A stretch of DNA of 64,000 bases from Intestinibacillus massiliensis (GTDB taxonomy: Bacteria > Bacillota > Clostridia > Oscillospirales > Butyricicoccaceae). This document shows, piece by piece, positions 50,620 to 61,021 of the stretch. The stretch covers positions 124,001 through 188,000 of the forward strand of contig JAJUJC010000005.1 of the NCBI GenBank assembly GCA_029267335.1, in the 5' to 3' direction. The notes under the pieces were generated by a model. That model was not told where the DNA came from, did no database searches, and worked only from the letters and a program-made list of their open reading frames with translations. The translations under genes and the position numbers were made by a program. Positions within the stretch are counted from its first letter, which is position 1. Each line of letters starts with the position of its first letter.

Positions 50620-52224
50620 ATGAAACTGACGAAAGACAGTTTAAAGCACAATGTTTCCTGGAAGGGCTATCGCCTTCCGCAATACGATATTGAAGCGGTG
50701 CGCAAAAACACGCACGAAAATCCCACTTGGCTGCATTTTGGCGCGGGCAGCCTGTTCCGCGCATTCCCTGCCGTCATTGCACAGCGTCTGCTGACCGCAG
50801 GACTGGCCAAGTCGGGCATCATCTGCTGCGAAGCGTATGACGAGGAGCTGATCGACCGCTGCTATCGCGTGTGCGACCACCTTTCCGTCGTGGTCACGCT
50901 CTACTCCAACGGCAGCATCAACAAGGAAGTGGTCGCCTCGGTCACGGAAAGTCTCAAAATGTCGCAGGACCTTGACCGCCTCAACGAGATCTTTGCCGCG
51001 CCGTCGCTCCAGATGGTCAGCCTGACCATCACCGAAAAGGGCTACGTCATGCGCGACGACGAATACAACTTCCTGCCCGAAATCACGCGTGACTTTGCAC
51101 GCGGTCCCGGCGCGTGCGAGAGCTTCTTCGGCAAGCTTGCCACGCTGTGCCTCAACCGTCAGCGCGCAGGCGGCTCTCCGATCGCGCTCGTGTCGCTTGA
51201 CAACTGCCAGAACAACGGCGAGCGTCTGCGCTACTCCATGCGCGACATTGCCGACGGCTGGAAGCAGCACGGCTTCCTCACCGAGGAGGAGTACAACTAC
51301 CTGACCTGCCAGATCAGCTACCCGCTGTCCATGATCGACAAGATCACCCCGCATCCGGACGAGCGCATCACCCGCGCCCTCGAGGCGGACGGACTGGAGG
51401 GCGTGCGCGCCTTCACCACCGCCAAGGGCACCTGCGCTGCGACTTTCGTCAACACCGAGCGCCCGCAGTATCTGCTCATCGAGAACGCATTCCCGAACGG
51501 CCACCCGCCGCTCGAGCAGACCCCGGGCGTCATCATCACCAGCCGCGCCATCGTGGAAAAATCCGCGCGCATGAAGGCATGCACCTGCATGAACCCAATG
51601 GATACCGCGCTTGGCCTGTTCGGCTGCATGCTCGGCTACACCTCGATCAGCAGCGAGATGAAGGACCCCGAGCTTGTTGCCCTCATCACCCGCATGAGCG
51701 AGCGCGAGGCGATGCCCATGGTCGCAGACCCGGGTGTCATCGACCCGTTCGAGTTCCTGCACGAGGTGCTCGCACAGCGCTATCCGAACCCCTACCTGCC
51801 GGATACGCCGCAGCGCACCGCGGAAGATACCTCGCTCAAGCTGCCGATTCGCTTCGGTGTCACGCTAAATGCATACTACAACTCGTCCGTGCCCATGCAC
51901 CGCGCGAGCCGTCTGCTCTATATCCCGCTTGTTCTCGCGGGCTGGCTGCGTTATCTGATCGGCGTTGACGACAAGGGCGAGCCGTTCACGCTGAGTGCGG
52001 AGCCCAATCTCGCGGACATCCGCGCACTGATGGGGCCGGTCAAGCTGGGCGAGCAGATCAGCGAGCAGCAGCTCTATCCGCTGCTGTCCTCCCGTCTGTA
52101 CTTCGGTCACAACCTGTTTGAGATCGGTGTGGGCGAGACCGTTGTCAAGCTGTTCAACGAACTCAACGCCGGACCGCACGCGATCCGCGCGACCCTCAAG
52201 AAATACTGCGGCGAAGAAGCGTGA
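50620..52224 (+). CDS. uxuB: mannitol dehydrogenase-family oxidoreductase (fructuronate reductase type)
   Basis: A 534-residue polyol/uronate NAD-dependent dehydrogenase of the UxuB/MtlD long-chain family. The Rossmann part has WLHFGAGSLFRAFPAVIAQRLL and LTITEKGY; the second half has ALVSLDNCQNNGERL, then SYPLSMIDKITPHP with the catalytic Lys, and the IENAFPNGHPPLE and MNPMDTALGLFGC segments. UxuB reduces D-fructuronate to D-mannonate. The substrate is not certain, because other members act on tagaturonate or mannitol and no uxuA or uxaC is nearby. Confidence 0.78.
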   Translation: MKLTKDSLKHNVSWKGYRLPQYDIEAVRKNTHENPTWLHFGAGSLFRAFPAVIAQRLLTAGLAKSGIICCEAYDEELIDRCYRVCDHLSVVVTLYSNGSINKEVVASVTESLKMSQDLDRLNEIFAAPSLQMVSLTITEKGYVMRDDEYNFLPEITRDFARGPGACESFFGKLATLCLNRQRAGGSPIALVSLDNCQNNGERLRYSMRDIADGWKQHGFLTEEEYNYLTCQISYPLSMIDKITPHPDERITRALEADGLEGVRAFTTAKGTCAATFVNTERPQYLLIENAFPNGHPPLEQTPGVIITSRAIVEKSARMKACTCMNPMDTALGLFGCMLGYTSISSEMKDPELVALITRMSEREAMPMVADPGVIDPFEFLHEVLAQRYPNPYLPDTPQRTAEDTSLKLPIRFGVTLNAYYNSSVPMHRASRLLYIPLVLAGWLRYLIGVDDKGEPFTLSAEPNLADIRALMGPVKLGEQISEQQLYPLLSSRLYFGHNLFEIGVGETVVKLFNELNAGPHAIRATLKKYCGEEA

Positions 52225-52254
52225 GCATGCTCACCTTCTGACGCACCGTAAAAA

Positions 52255-52286
52255 GAGAGCCGCCTGAGCATGCTCAGGCGGCTCTC
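52255..52286. terminator. 32-bp perfect palindrome, bidirectional terminator element
   Basis: Sixteen bases from 52255 (GAGAGCCGCCTGAGCA) are followed by their exact inverse, preceded by AAAA and followed by TT. It stands between the convergent uxuB (+) and aspS (-) genes. Confidence 0.75.
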
Positions 52287-52293
52287 TTGCACA

Positions 52294-52331
52294 GTAAAAA
52301 GGCACTGCCGATCGGCAGCGCCTTTTTTACT
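52294..52331. terminator. second terminator hairpin between uxuB and aspS
   Basis: Starting with the A run at 52296, AAAAAGGC-CTGCCGAT folds on ATCGGCAG-GCCTTTTTT. A- and T-runs at both ends suit termination of aspS on the minus strand and uxuB on the plus strand. Confidence 0.85.
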
Positions 52332-52335
52332 GTGC

Positions 52336-54141
<1,806 letters not shown>

Positions 54142-54162
54142 GAAAAAAATCCGTCCTTACTA

Positions 54163-55527
54163 TCAGTTTTTGGTGTCGAGGATAACCGCGCCCTGTGCGC
54201 GCTCGGCAAGCCCCGCCTTGATGCGCGCGACTGCGTCCTCGAAGCGGTCCTTGGTCTGCTCGCCGGTCGCCATGTCCTTGACCGCGACGATGTTCTGCGC
54301 GATCTCGTCCTCACCGAGGAAGATGACATAGGGAATGCCGAGCTTATCGGCATAGCCGACCTTTGCCTTGAACTTCTTGTTTTCACCATAAAGCTGGGTG
54401 CGCACGCCCTCGCCGCGCAGCGCGGTCGCGAGCGAAATCGCGGGCGCAAGGTCGTCGGTCATGGGCAGGATGAGCACATCGGCGGGCGCGGTGTTCATGC
54501 CGTCGTTGAGGTAGCCCTGCTCGCCGAGCACATAGAACAGGCGGGTCAACCCAATGGAAATACCTACGCCCGGTAATTTTTTATCGGTATAATACTCTGC
54601 GAGATTATCATAGCGGCCACCCGAGCAGATCGAACCGATCTCGGGGTGGTCGACCATCGCGGTTTCGTACACCGTGCCGGTGTAGTAATCCAGTCCGCGC
54701 GCAATGGTCAGGTCAATCTCGAAGTGGTCGGCAGGCACGCCGAACGCGGTCATGTAGCCCGCGACGGTTCTAAGCTCGTCCGCGCCCTGATCGAAGCGTT
54801 CGTTTCTGCCGCGGTAGCCTTCGAGCGCGTCGAGGATGCCCTCGGTGCCGCCCGGCGTCGCGAGGAAGGCGAGCAGCTCGTCCGCGGTCGCTGCGGGCAC
54901 GGCGAAGTCTGTCGTCAGGATCTCGCGCACCTTGTCCGCGCCTATTTTTTCGAGCTTATCGATCGTGCGCATGACGTCACCCGCTTGCTCGCTCAGCCCG
55001 AGGATCTCGAAGAAGCCGCCGAGCACCTTGCGGTTGTTGATGCGGATCTTAAAGCGCGTCAAGCCGAGTGCCGTGAAGGTTTTATAGATGATGGACGGGA
55101 TCTCCGCCTCACTGATGATGTCGAGGGCGCCGTCGCCGATGACGTCGATGTCCGCCTGATAGAACTCGCGGAAACGACCGCGCTGTGCGCGCTCGCCGCG
55201 ATAGACCTTGCCGATCTGGAAGCGGCGGAACGGGAACGTGAGCTGTCCGTAGTTGAGCGCGACATACTTCGCGAGCGGAACCGTCAGGTCAAAGCGCAGG
55301 CTCAGGTCGCTGTCGCCCTTCGTAAAGCGGTAAATCTGCTTTTCGGTCTCTCCGCCGCCCTTTGCAAGCAGCACCTCAGAGGACTCGATGAGCGGGGTGT
55401 CGAGCGGGGTAAAGCCGTAAAGCGCGTAGGTGTCGCGCAGCGTCTGCATGATGCGCTCCATCTGCGCCTGCCGCGCAGGCAGAAGCTCCATGAAGCCGGA
55501 CAGGGTGCGTGGTTTGATTTTTTCCAT
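54163..55527 (-). CDS. hisS: histidyl-tRNA synthetase
   Basis: HisRS charges tRNA-His. The 454-residue class II enzyme has motif 2 (GKVYRGERAQRGRFREFYQADIDVIG), the histidine motif RGLDYYTGTVYE, motif 3 (GGRYDNL and VGISIGLTRLF), and the C-terminal anticodon domain (DVLILPMTDDLAPAISLATALR). The insertion domain lies between about 180 and 265. It follows mgsA after a hairpin and precedes aspS by 21 bp. Confidence 0.95.
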   Translation of the reverse strand: MEKIKPRTLSGFMELLPARQAQMERIMQTLRDTYALYGFTPLDTPLIESSEVLLAKGGGETEKQIYRFTKGDSDLSLRFDLTVPLAKYVALNYGQLTFPFRRFQIGKVYRGERAQRGRFREFYQADIDVIGDGALDIISEAEIPSIIYKTFTALGLTRFKIRINNRKVLGGFFEILGLSEQAGDVMRTIDKLEKIGADKVREILTTDFAVPAATADELLAFLATPGGTEGILDALEGYRGRNERFDQGADELRTVAGYMTAFGVPADHFEIDLTIARGLDYYTGTVYETAMVDHPEIGSICSGGRYDNLAEYYTDKKLPGVGISIGLTRLFYVLGEQGYLNDGMNTAPADVLILPMTDDLAPAISLATALRGEGVRTQLYGENKKFKAKVGYADKLGIPYVIFLGEDEIAQNIVAVKDMATGEQTKDRFEDAVARIKAGLAERAQGAVILDTKN

Positions 55528-55558
55528 GTTTCTTGCTCCTGTTGTGTATTTTTATCAT

Positions 55559-55584
55559 CAAAAAGCCCCCCGGTTGGGAGGGCT
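55559..55584 (-). terminator. hairpin between mgsA and hisS
   Basis: On the minus strand AGCCCTCCC and GGGGGGCT form a stem followed by TTTTT. It lies 16 bp after the mgsA stop and 32 bp before hisS, so hisS-aspS probably have their own promoter or rely on readthrough. Confidence 0.75.
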
Positions 55585-55599
55585 GAGGTTGCGCAGGTG

Positions 55600-56007
55600 T
55601 CAGCGGCTCTTGGGGTTGACGATGTTACGCCAATCAAGATCGCCGCGGTCGAGACCGAGGATGAGCATTTCTGCCGTTGCGGAGTTCGTCGCGATCGGGA
55701 TGTTATGCATGTCGCACAGCCGCGCGAGCGCATGGACATCCGGCTCGTACTGGGAGTTCGACATCGGGTCGCGGAAAAACAGCACCATGTCGATTTCGTT
55801 ATAGGCGACGCGCGCGGAGATCTGCTCCTCACCGCCCTGCATGCCCGCAAGGAACTTCTCGATCTTGAGACCGGTCGCCTCCTGCACGAACTTGCCGGTC
55901 GTGCCCGTCGCGCAAATGGTATGCTTCGATAAGATGCCGCAATATGCCATACAGAACTGCACCATGAGTTCCTTCTTGCGATCGTGTGCAATGAGCGCTA
56001 TATTCAT
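55600..56007 (-). CDS. mgsA: methylglyoxal synthase
   Basis: MgsA turns dihydroxyacetone phosphate into methylglyoxal, a phosphate-releasing bypass of lower glycolysis. The 135-residue length is normal. The phosphate-binding and catalytic segments are present: LIAHDRKK near the start, HTICATGTTGKFVQEATG, and GMQGGEEQISARVAYNEIDMVLFFRDPM with the catalytic Asp, ending with NIPIATNSATAE. Placement after minD in a cell-shape cluster is common in clostridia and need not imply function. Confidence 0.95.
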   Translation of the reverse strand: MNIALIAHDRKKELMVQFCMAYCGILSKHTICATGTTGKFVQEATGLKIEKFLAGMQGGEEQISARVAYNEIDMVLFFRDPMSNSQYEPDVHALARLCDMHNIPIATNSATAEMLILGLDRGDLDWRNIVNPKSR

Positions 56008-56076
56008 ATCCTATGACCCCTTTCCATAACCCGATTATCCTATTTCTGCCGTGTGGCTGATTGTATCCGCCCCGCG

Positions 56077-56814
56077 TCACAGACGCATGATGGGCAGCCG
56101 TTCGCCCTCAAGGCGTCTGGCGATGTTGCGATAAGCGAGCGCCGCGCCGGCGCGTTTGCAGTCGATCACGAATTTGCCGCTGTTGCCGCAGGCGATGACG
56201 TCCTCGTCCTCGGGGACGATACCGAGCAGCGGCAGACCGGCGGTATCCATGGCGTCGTCAATGTTGGAGGCAAGCCCATGCCGGACAAGCTGGGTGCGCA
56301 GACGGTTGACGACCAGACGGATGCGCATGATATTTTCCTCCTCGAGCAGCCGTGCAACGCGTTCCGCGCCGCGCAGACTTGCGCCCTCGGGGGTGGTGAT
56401 GACAATGCCCTGGGTCGCGATGGAGGCAAAGGCGCGCAGTTCGGGTGCAAGACCGGCAGGGCCGTCAATGATGACATAGTCAAAGCCCATTTCCTCCGCC
56501 TGTGCGCCGAGCGAGCGAATGCCGGACTCCGCGAGCGCAGGCACGCTGCTCGGTGCGGTGAGCATAAAGAGACCCGGCTGCAGCGGATGCGCCGCCGCTG
56601 CTTTTTGCAGCGAAACGACGCCGCGCGCCACATCGTCAAAGCTGAATACGACGCTGTCCGACAGTCCCAGCACGATGTCCAGGTTCCGCAGCCCGCTGTC
56701 CCCGTCGATGACGAGAACACGCCGCCCGAGCTGTGCCAGTGCGGCGGAAACACCCGCGGAAAGCGAGGTTTTCCCCGTGCCGCCCTTGCCGGACGCGACT
56801 ACGATGACCTTCAA
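56077..56814 (-). CDS. minD: MinD-type septum-site ATPase
   Basis: A 245-residue deviant Walker P-loop ATPase that positions the division septum. It has SGKGGTGKTSL (signature Lys 10 and Lys 15), DGDSGLRNLDIVLGL (switch I region), and DYVIIDGPAGL (Walker B/switch II). I chose the TTG at 56814, with AGGAGGG 7 nt upstream, which puts the P-loop at residue 8 as usual; an ATG at 56865 would add a non-homologous leader. The final residues (ARRLEGERLPIMRL) may be the membrane helix, though it is less amphipathic than usual. No minC or minE lies in the window. Confidence 0.88.
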   Translation of the reverse strand: MKVIVVASGKGGTGKTSLSAGVSAALAQLGRRVLVIDGDSGLRNLDIVLGLSDSVVFSFDDVARGVVSLQKAAAAHPLQPGLFMLTAPSSVPALAESGIRSLGAQAEEMGFDYVIIDGPAGLAPELRAFASIATQGIVITTPEGASLRGAERVARLLEEENIMRIRLVVNRLRTQLVRHGLASNIDDAMDTAGLPLLGIVPEDEDVIACGNSGKFVIDCKRAGAALAYRNIARRLEGERLPIMRL

Positions 56815-56853
56815 ATCTGTTTCCCTCCTGAAGAGACTTCTAGTAATATCAAA

Positions 56854-56882
56854 AGTATAAACCAAATTTGCGCGGTTTACAA
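56854..56882 (-). promoter_or_regulatory. promoter of minD
   Basis: On the minus strand, TTGTAA (56877-56882) and TATACT (56854-56859) are 17 bp apart, 40 bp before the minD start, inside the 128-bp gap after the PBP2 gene. Confidence 0.6.
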
Positions 56883-56942
56883 GGCTTTCACGCCGATTTT
56901 GCGAAAAAACCGCACGCGTTGTCCGATATGCTGTGCTGCTGC

Positions 56943-58997
56943 TCAGTGCAGCAGCGTATACTCGGACGGTACGTTATCCGCCGCGCTGCCGGTTGCAAAA
57001 TATGCGTCGAGGATCGAGCGTACGACCGGTGCGGCACCGCCGCCGCCCGATTTGCCCCCCTCAATGACGACACAGACCGCGATCTCGGGATTATTATACG
57101 GCGCAAAAGCGACAAAAAGACCGTTATCCGCCTTTCCCTTGATCTGCGCGGTACCGGATTTGCCCGCGAGGTCGATCGGATACCCACGGAATGCCGCTGC
57201 CGCGGTACCGCCCTCCGCAACAACATCGTGCATGCCGGTTTTGACCGCTTCGATCGTCGACGGCTGCATCTCGACCGTATTGAGCAGTTTGGGCGTGTCG
57301 TCTACGACCGTCTGGCTGTAGTCGTACGTCTTGACGCTCTTGAGCAGATGCGCCTGATAATGTTTGCCGTTGCCTGCAAGGGTCGCGACATAGTTCGCGA
57401 TCTGGATGGGGGTAAAGATATTATCGGACTGACCGATCGCCGCCTGCAAAAAGTCGCCGGGCTGCCACGAATTGAGATAGGGCGCGTCCTCGAGCATTTT
57501 CTGTCTGCCCTGCGGGGTTGCGATCTTACCCGTTGATTCACCCAACTCAATGCCGGTCTTGACGCCCAGACCAAACGCCTTTGCCCAGCTGCTGAGCGCC
57601 TCGGGGTCATTCTTGCCCATCAGGTTGCCTACATTATAAAAGAAGATATTGCACGATTTCTGGATGGCGGTCTCGACATTGATCGAGCCGTGTGTGCCCG
57701 TGCACTTAAAGGTCTGGTTGAGGAACTTCATTGAGTGGTTGCAGGTGAAGTGGGTATCGGTGCTGATGACGCCCTCCTCGAGCGCTGCCGCCGCCGTGAC
57801 CGGCTTAAAGGTGGAACCCGGCGCGTACAGACCGCGGGTCGCACGGTTGACCATGGGCGTGAGCGGGTCTTTCGACAGCTTTTCGTAGTCCTGATTGAAT
57901 GTGCCGAGGTTATAGGTCGGATAGGACGCCATTGCGAGCACCTCGCCCGTACCGACCTGCACGGCAACCGCCGCGCCCGCGGTTGCCTCCGGAATTTCGC
58001 TGATGCGCTTGGCAAGCGCCTGCTCGGTCGCCTGCTGCAAGGCGATGTCGATCGTCAGGATGCAGTTATCGCCGGGCTTGGGCTGATTCGGATTTTCCTC
58101 GCCGGTCACCTTGCCGGAAATATTGGTCTCGACCGCGCGCGTACCGTCCGTGCCGTGCAGGTACTGCTCGAGGGCAAGCTCCATGCCGTCCTTGCCGACG
58201 AGCGAGTTCATACGGTAGCCGGGCTTGTCCTTATAGCCCTGCTCGCCGTTTTGTCCCTTCCACTCCTCGGCGTACATTTTGCCGACACGACCGAGGATGT
58301 GCGCGGCATACGCCGTGCGGTATTCGCGCACGGGTTCGGACTCCACGTCCACGCCCGCAAACTCCTGATGGCGCTCCTTGACCTTGGAGATCAGGTCGAG
58401 ACTGATGTCATGCGCGAAGATATAGGAATTGAACATGGAAAAATCGGCTTTCGCCATTTCGTAGCGCACGCCGACGACTGTGCGCGCGTCCGCATCGGAC
58501 AGCGCGGGATCGACCTCATAGAGCGTGCGCAGCGCGACAATGAGCGCGGGCGCGTCGAGCGTGGTCGCGATTTTCTTCTTCTTGAGGTAATCGTTCAGCG
58601 TGTCACGCTCCGCGGAATCTTCCGCCACCGTATAGGTGAACGGCGCGGTCGTGCTGATCGGAAGCGAGTCCTCCACGGTCTTGCCGTCCGCACGCACAAG
58701 CTGCGCGAGCGTCAGAATGTTCTGATTTTGCTTTTCCTTGTCCCAGTATGCGTAGTCGATGCGCAGGGACAGTACGGTTTTATTGGTGACGAGCGGTCTG
58801 CCGTAGCGGTCGAGGATCTCGCCGCGCGAGGCGGTGACGGTCAGGTTGCCGGTCAGCTTGCGCTGCGCCTTGAGCTGATATTGGTCGCCGTTGACGATTT
58901 GCAGCGAAAACAGCCGCGTCACCGCGCCGCCCACGACGAGCAGCAGCACACCGCAAAGCGCGATCAGGCGGCGCAGCAGCTTGGTTTTGTTGTCCAT
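56943..58997 (-). CDS. mrdA: penicillin-binding protein 2 (elongasome transpeptidase)
   Basis: A 684-residue class B PBP that cross-links lateral-wall peptidoglycan with RodA/MreCD. It has a short cytoplasmic tail, one transmembrane anchor (about 10-31), a pedestal domain, and a transpeptidase domain with the acyl-serine motif PGSTFKPV (S about 395), an SxN region and the KSGTAQ motif (about 610). The start at 58997 follows AAGGAG; the longer open frame is not supported. It follows mreD by 28 bp. Confidence 0.93.
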   Translation of the reverse strand: MDNKTKLLRRLIALCGVLLLVVGGAVTRLFSLQIVNGDQYQLKAQRKLTGNLTVTASRGEILDRYGRPLVTNKTVLSLRIDYAYWDKEKQNQNILTLAQLVRADGKTVEDSLPISTTAPFTYTVAEDSAERDTLNDYLKKKKIATTLDAPALIVALRTLYEVDPALSDADARTVVGVRYEMAKADFSMFNSYIFAHDISLDLISKVKERHQEFAGVDVESEPVREYRTAYAAHILGRVGKMYAEEWKGQNGEQGYKDKPGYRMNSLVGKDGMELALEQYLHGTDGTRAVETNISGKVTGEENPNQPKPGDNCILTIDIALQQATEQALAKRISEIPEATAGAAVAVQVGTGEVLAMASYPTYNLGTFNQDYEKLSKDPLTPMVNRATRGLYAPGSTFKPVTAAAALEEGVISTDTHFTCNHSMKFLNQTFKCTGTHGSINVETAIQKSCNIFFYNVGNLMGKNDPEALSSWAKAFGLGVKTGIELGESTGKIATPQGRQKMLEDAPYLNSWQPGDFLQAAIGQSDNIFTPIQIANYVATLAGNGKHYQAHLLKSVKTYDYSQTVVDDTPKLLNTVEMQPSTIEAVKTGMHDVVAEGGTAAAAFRGYPIDLAGKSGTAQIKGKADNGLFVAFAPYNNPEIAVCVVIEGGKSGGGGAAPVVRSILDAYFATGSAADNVPSEYTLLH

Positions 58998-59025
58998 AAC
59001 GGGATACTCCTTCTTCCGGAACGGC

Positions 59026-59544
59026 TCACGGGGCGTCGGTCTTGACGAAGCGTCGGCTGACCGTGCGCACTGCGAGATAGGCGATGGGGGAAAACAGCGC
59101 GGCAACCAGCGTCTGCCCGCTCATGGATTGCAGATAGAGCAGCGGCTCGCTCGTGCGTCCGAACACCCAGATGATGACGAACCGCCACAGCCCGAGCAGC
59201 AGCATCATGCCCGTGCCGAGCAGCAGCGCGGACGGATAGACGCGCCGCAAAAAGCGCTGCCCGAGCAGCCCCGCCGCGATGCCGGTGAGCAGATAATACA
59301 GCGCATACAGCCCCTCCGCGCCGCCGAAGCCCAGATCATACAGTGCGCCTGCGAGCAGCCCGACGATCGCGCCCTCGACCGGCCCGTCGAGCAGCGCGAC
59401 CGATGCAACTGCGAAGGGCAGGATGTCGACGCGCTGCCCCAGTACGCGCACGGGCAGTCCGTTCGCGCTCTCGAGCACGAACAGCACGACAAGGATCGCG
59501 GCATACAGCGCGAGCTTCCCCGCCGGAATGTGTTCTCTTTGCAT
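59026..59544 (-). CDS. mreD: rod shape-determining protein MreD
   Basis: A 172-residue integral membrane protein with about five helices, as usual for MreD (ALYAAILVVLFVLESA, LPFAVASVALLDGPVEGAIVGLLAGALYDLGFG, LYALYYLLTGIAAGLLG). The GPVEGAIVGLLAGALYDL stretch is the family core. It lies between mreC (18 bp) and the PBP2 gene (28 bp). It is thought to scaffold MreC, RodA and PBP2. Confidence 0.88.
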   Translation of the reverse strand: MQREHIPAGKLALYAAILVVLFVLESANGLPVRVLGQRVDILPFAVASVALLDGPVEGAIVGLLAGALYDLGFGGAEGLYALYYLLTGIAAGLLGQRFLRRVYPSALLLGTGMMLLLGLWRFVIIWVFGRTSEPLLYLQSMSGQTLVAALFSPIAYLAVRTVSRRFVKTDAP

Positions 59545-59562
59545 AGTTTCGCTCCGTTTCGG

Positions 59563-60399
59563 TTAGTCCGTGATGGAAAAGCTCTTGATGACGAACACGT
59601 TTTTGACCGTGGAGACATCGACGAAAGGCTTGACAACCGCGTAGTTCGACACGCCGTGCTCCTCAGGGATGATGCGCTCGATCGTGCCGATCATGACACC
59701 CTTGGGGAACACGCCGCCGCGCCCCGAGGTCTCGACCGTATCGCCGATGACGATGTCCGCGTCCTTTTTGAGGTATGACAGCTTGAGCGTGCCCTCATCC
59801 ATGAGCGCGTAGTCACCCTGTGCGATCGTGATGTCGCGCGTGCGCGTGATGAGCGCGCCCGCCTGCATTTCGGTGTCGATGACCGTCGTGATCTCGCAGT
59901 AGGTCGGCGCGACCGAGGTCACATAGCCGACCATACCGTCCTCCGTGATGACGCAGTCGTCCTTTTCGATGCCTGCGTTCGAGCCTTTATCGAGCGTCAG
60001 CGTGCTCGCCCAGTCGCCCGGGCCGCGCGCGACGACCTCCGCGATCTCAAACTCAAAGCTGCGGTTGCGCTCCTTGATGCCAAGCAGCGCGCGCAGGCGG
60101 TCGTTCTCGCTCAGGGCAAGATCGGCGTCGCGCTGCTTCTGTTCCATGTCGCGCACCTGCTTTTTGAGGGTGTTGTTCTCCTCTTGCAGCTTTTCGTAGC
60201 GGAACGCGTAGTCATACATGCCCGTCACCTTACCGGAAACGGTCGAAACCGCCTTTTGCAGCGGCGTTGTGACAAAGCCAAACACCGCCGACACCGGCGA
60301 TACGTTGCCTGTGAGCCCGCTGTAGACCGCCATGCCGAGGCACAGCGCGACCACTGTAAGCACGACGATCAGGGTTTTCGATGAAAAAAATTTGCGCAA
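59563..60399 (-). CDS. mreC: cell shape-determining protein MreC
   Basis: A 278-residue protein with an N-terminal signal anchor (about 8-28), a coiled coil (about 68-110; YEKLQEENNTLKKQVRDMEQKQRDADLALSENDRLRALL) and two beta-barrel domains (FEIAEVVARGPGDWASTLTLDKGSNAGIEKDD, VGYVTSVAPTYCEITTVIDTEMQAGALI). It activates PBP2 in the elongasome. The usual mreB gene is not next to it in this window; maf lies directly upstream. Confidence 0.93.
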   Translation of the reverse strand: MRKFFSSKTLIVVLTVVALCLGMAVYSGLTGNVSPVSAVFGFVTTPLQKAVSTVSGKVTGMYDYAFRYEKLQEENNTLKKQVRDMEQKQRDADLALSENDRLRALLGIKERNRSFEFEIAEVVARGPGDWASTLTLDKGSNAGIEKDDCVITEDGMVGYVTSVAPTYCEITTVIDTEMQAGALITRTRDITIAQGDYALMDEGTLKLSYLKKDADIVIGDTVETSGRGGVFPKGVMIGTIERIIPEEHGVSNYAVVKPFVDVSTVKNVFVIKSFSITD

Positions 60400-60424
60400 G
60401 TTTAGTGCCGTCCTCTCTCTTTGG

Positions 60425-61000
60425 TCAGATCACGTCCGCTGCGCGCAGCATGCGCGCAAGCAGCGCGACCGGCAGCCCCATAACGCTGTAATAATCTCCT
60501 TGGATGCTTTGCACAAGCAGCGCACCGCGCCCCTGAATGCCGTAGGCGCCCGCCTTGTCGAGCGGCTCGCCCGTTGCAACATATCGCGCGATCTCGTCGT
60601 CCGTCAGCTCATAAAAGGTCACGGACGTGGTGCTCAGCCGCGCATCGACCGCGCCGTCCCCCGTCACGACCGCGACGCCGGTCAGCACCTCGTGCGTGCG
60701 TCCGGACAGCGCGCGCAGCATGCGCTGTGCATCCGCCGCATCGCGCGGCTTGCCCATCGGCACGCCGTCCAGCACGACCATCGTGTCCGATCCGATGACC
60801 GCGCGCGCCCCGCTCGTTTTGCCGAGCACATCGCGCGCTTTTTCCGCAGCAAGCCGCATGATCTCTTCTCCGAGCGGCACACCGTCCCGCAGCGTTTCGT
60901 CCGCGCCCGATGGCAGCACGACAAAGTCCTGACAAATCAGCCCGAGCAGCTCGCGTCGACGCGGCGAACCCGAGGCCAGAATCACTTGTTTGGGTTGCAT
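60425..61000 (-). CDS. maf: Maf-family nucleotide pyrophosphatase
   Basis: A 191-residue protein. Maf enzymes hydrolyse dTTP, UTP or modified nucleotides to monophosphates and were first seen as septum inhibitors. The phosphate loop ASGSPRRRELL is at residues 9-19, with IGSDTMVVLDG, GKPRDAADAQRML and the late YGIQGRGALLV and IQGDYYSVMGLP motifs. It lies 21 bp after the U32 peptidase gene and 25 bp before mreC, the usual maf-mre order. Confidence 0.93.
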   Translation of the reverse strand: MQPKQVILASGSPRRRELLGLICQDFVVLPSGADETLRDGVPLGEEIMRLAAEKARDVLGKTSGARAVIGSDTMVVLDGVPMGKPRDAADAQRMLRALSGRTHEVLTGVAVVTGDGAVDARLSTTSVTFYELTDDEIARYVATGEPLDKAGAYGIQGRGALLVQSIQGDYYSVMGLPVALLARMLRAADVI

Positions 61001-61021
61001 GTTTTTTCTCCTGTGTGATAC

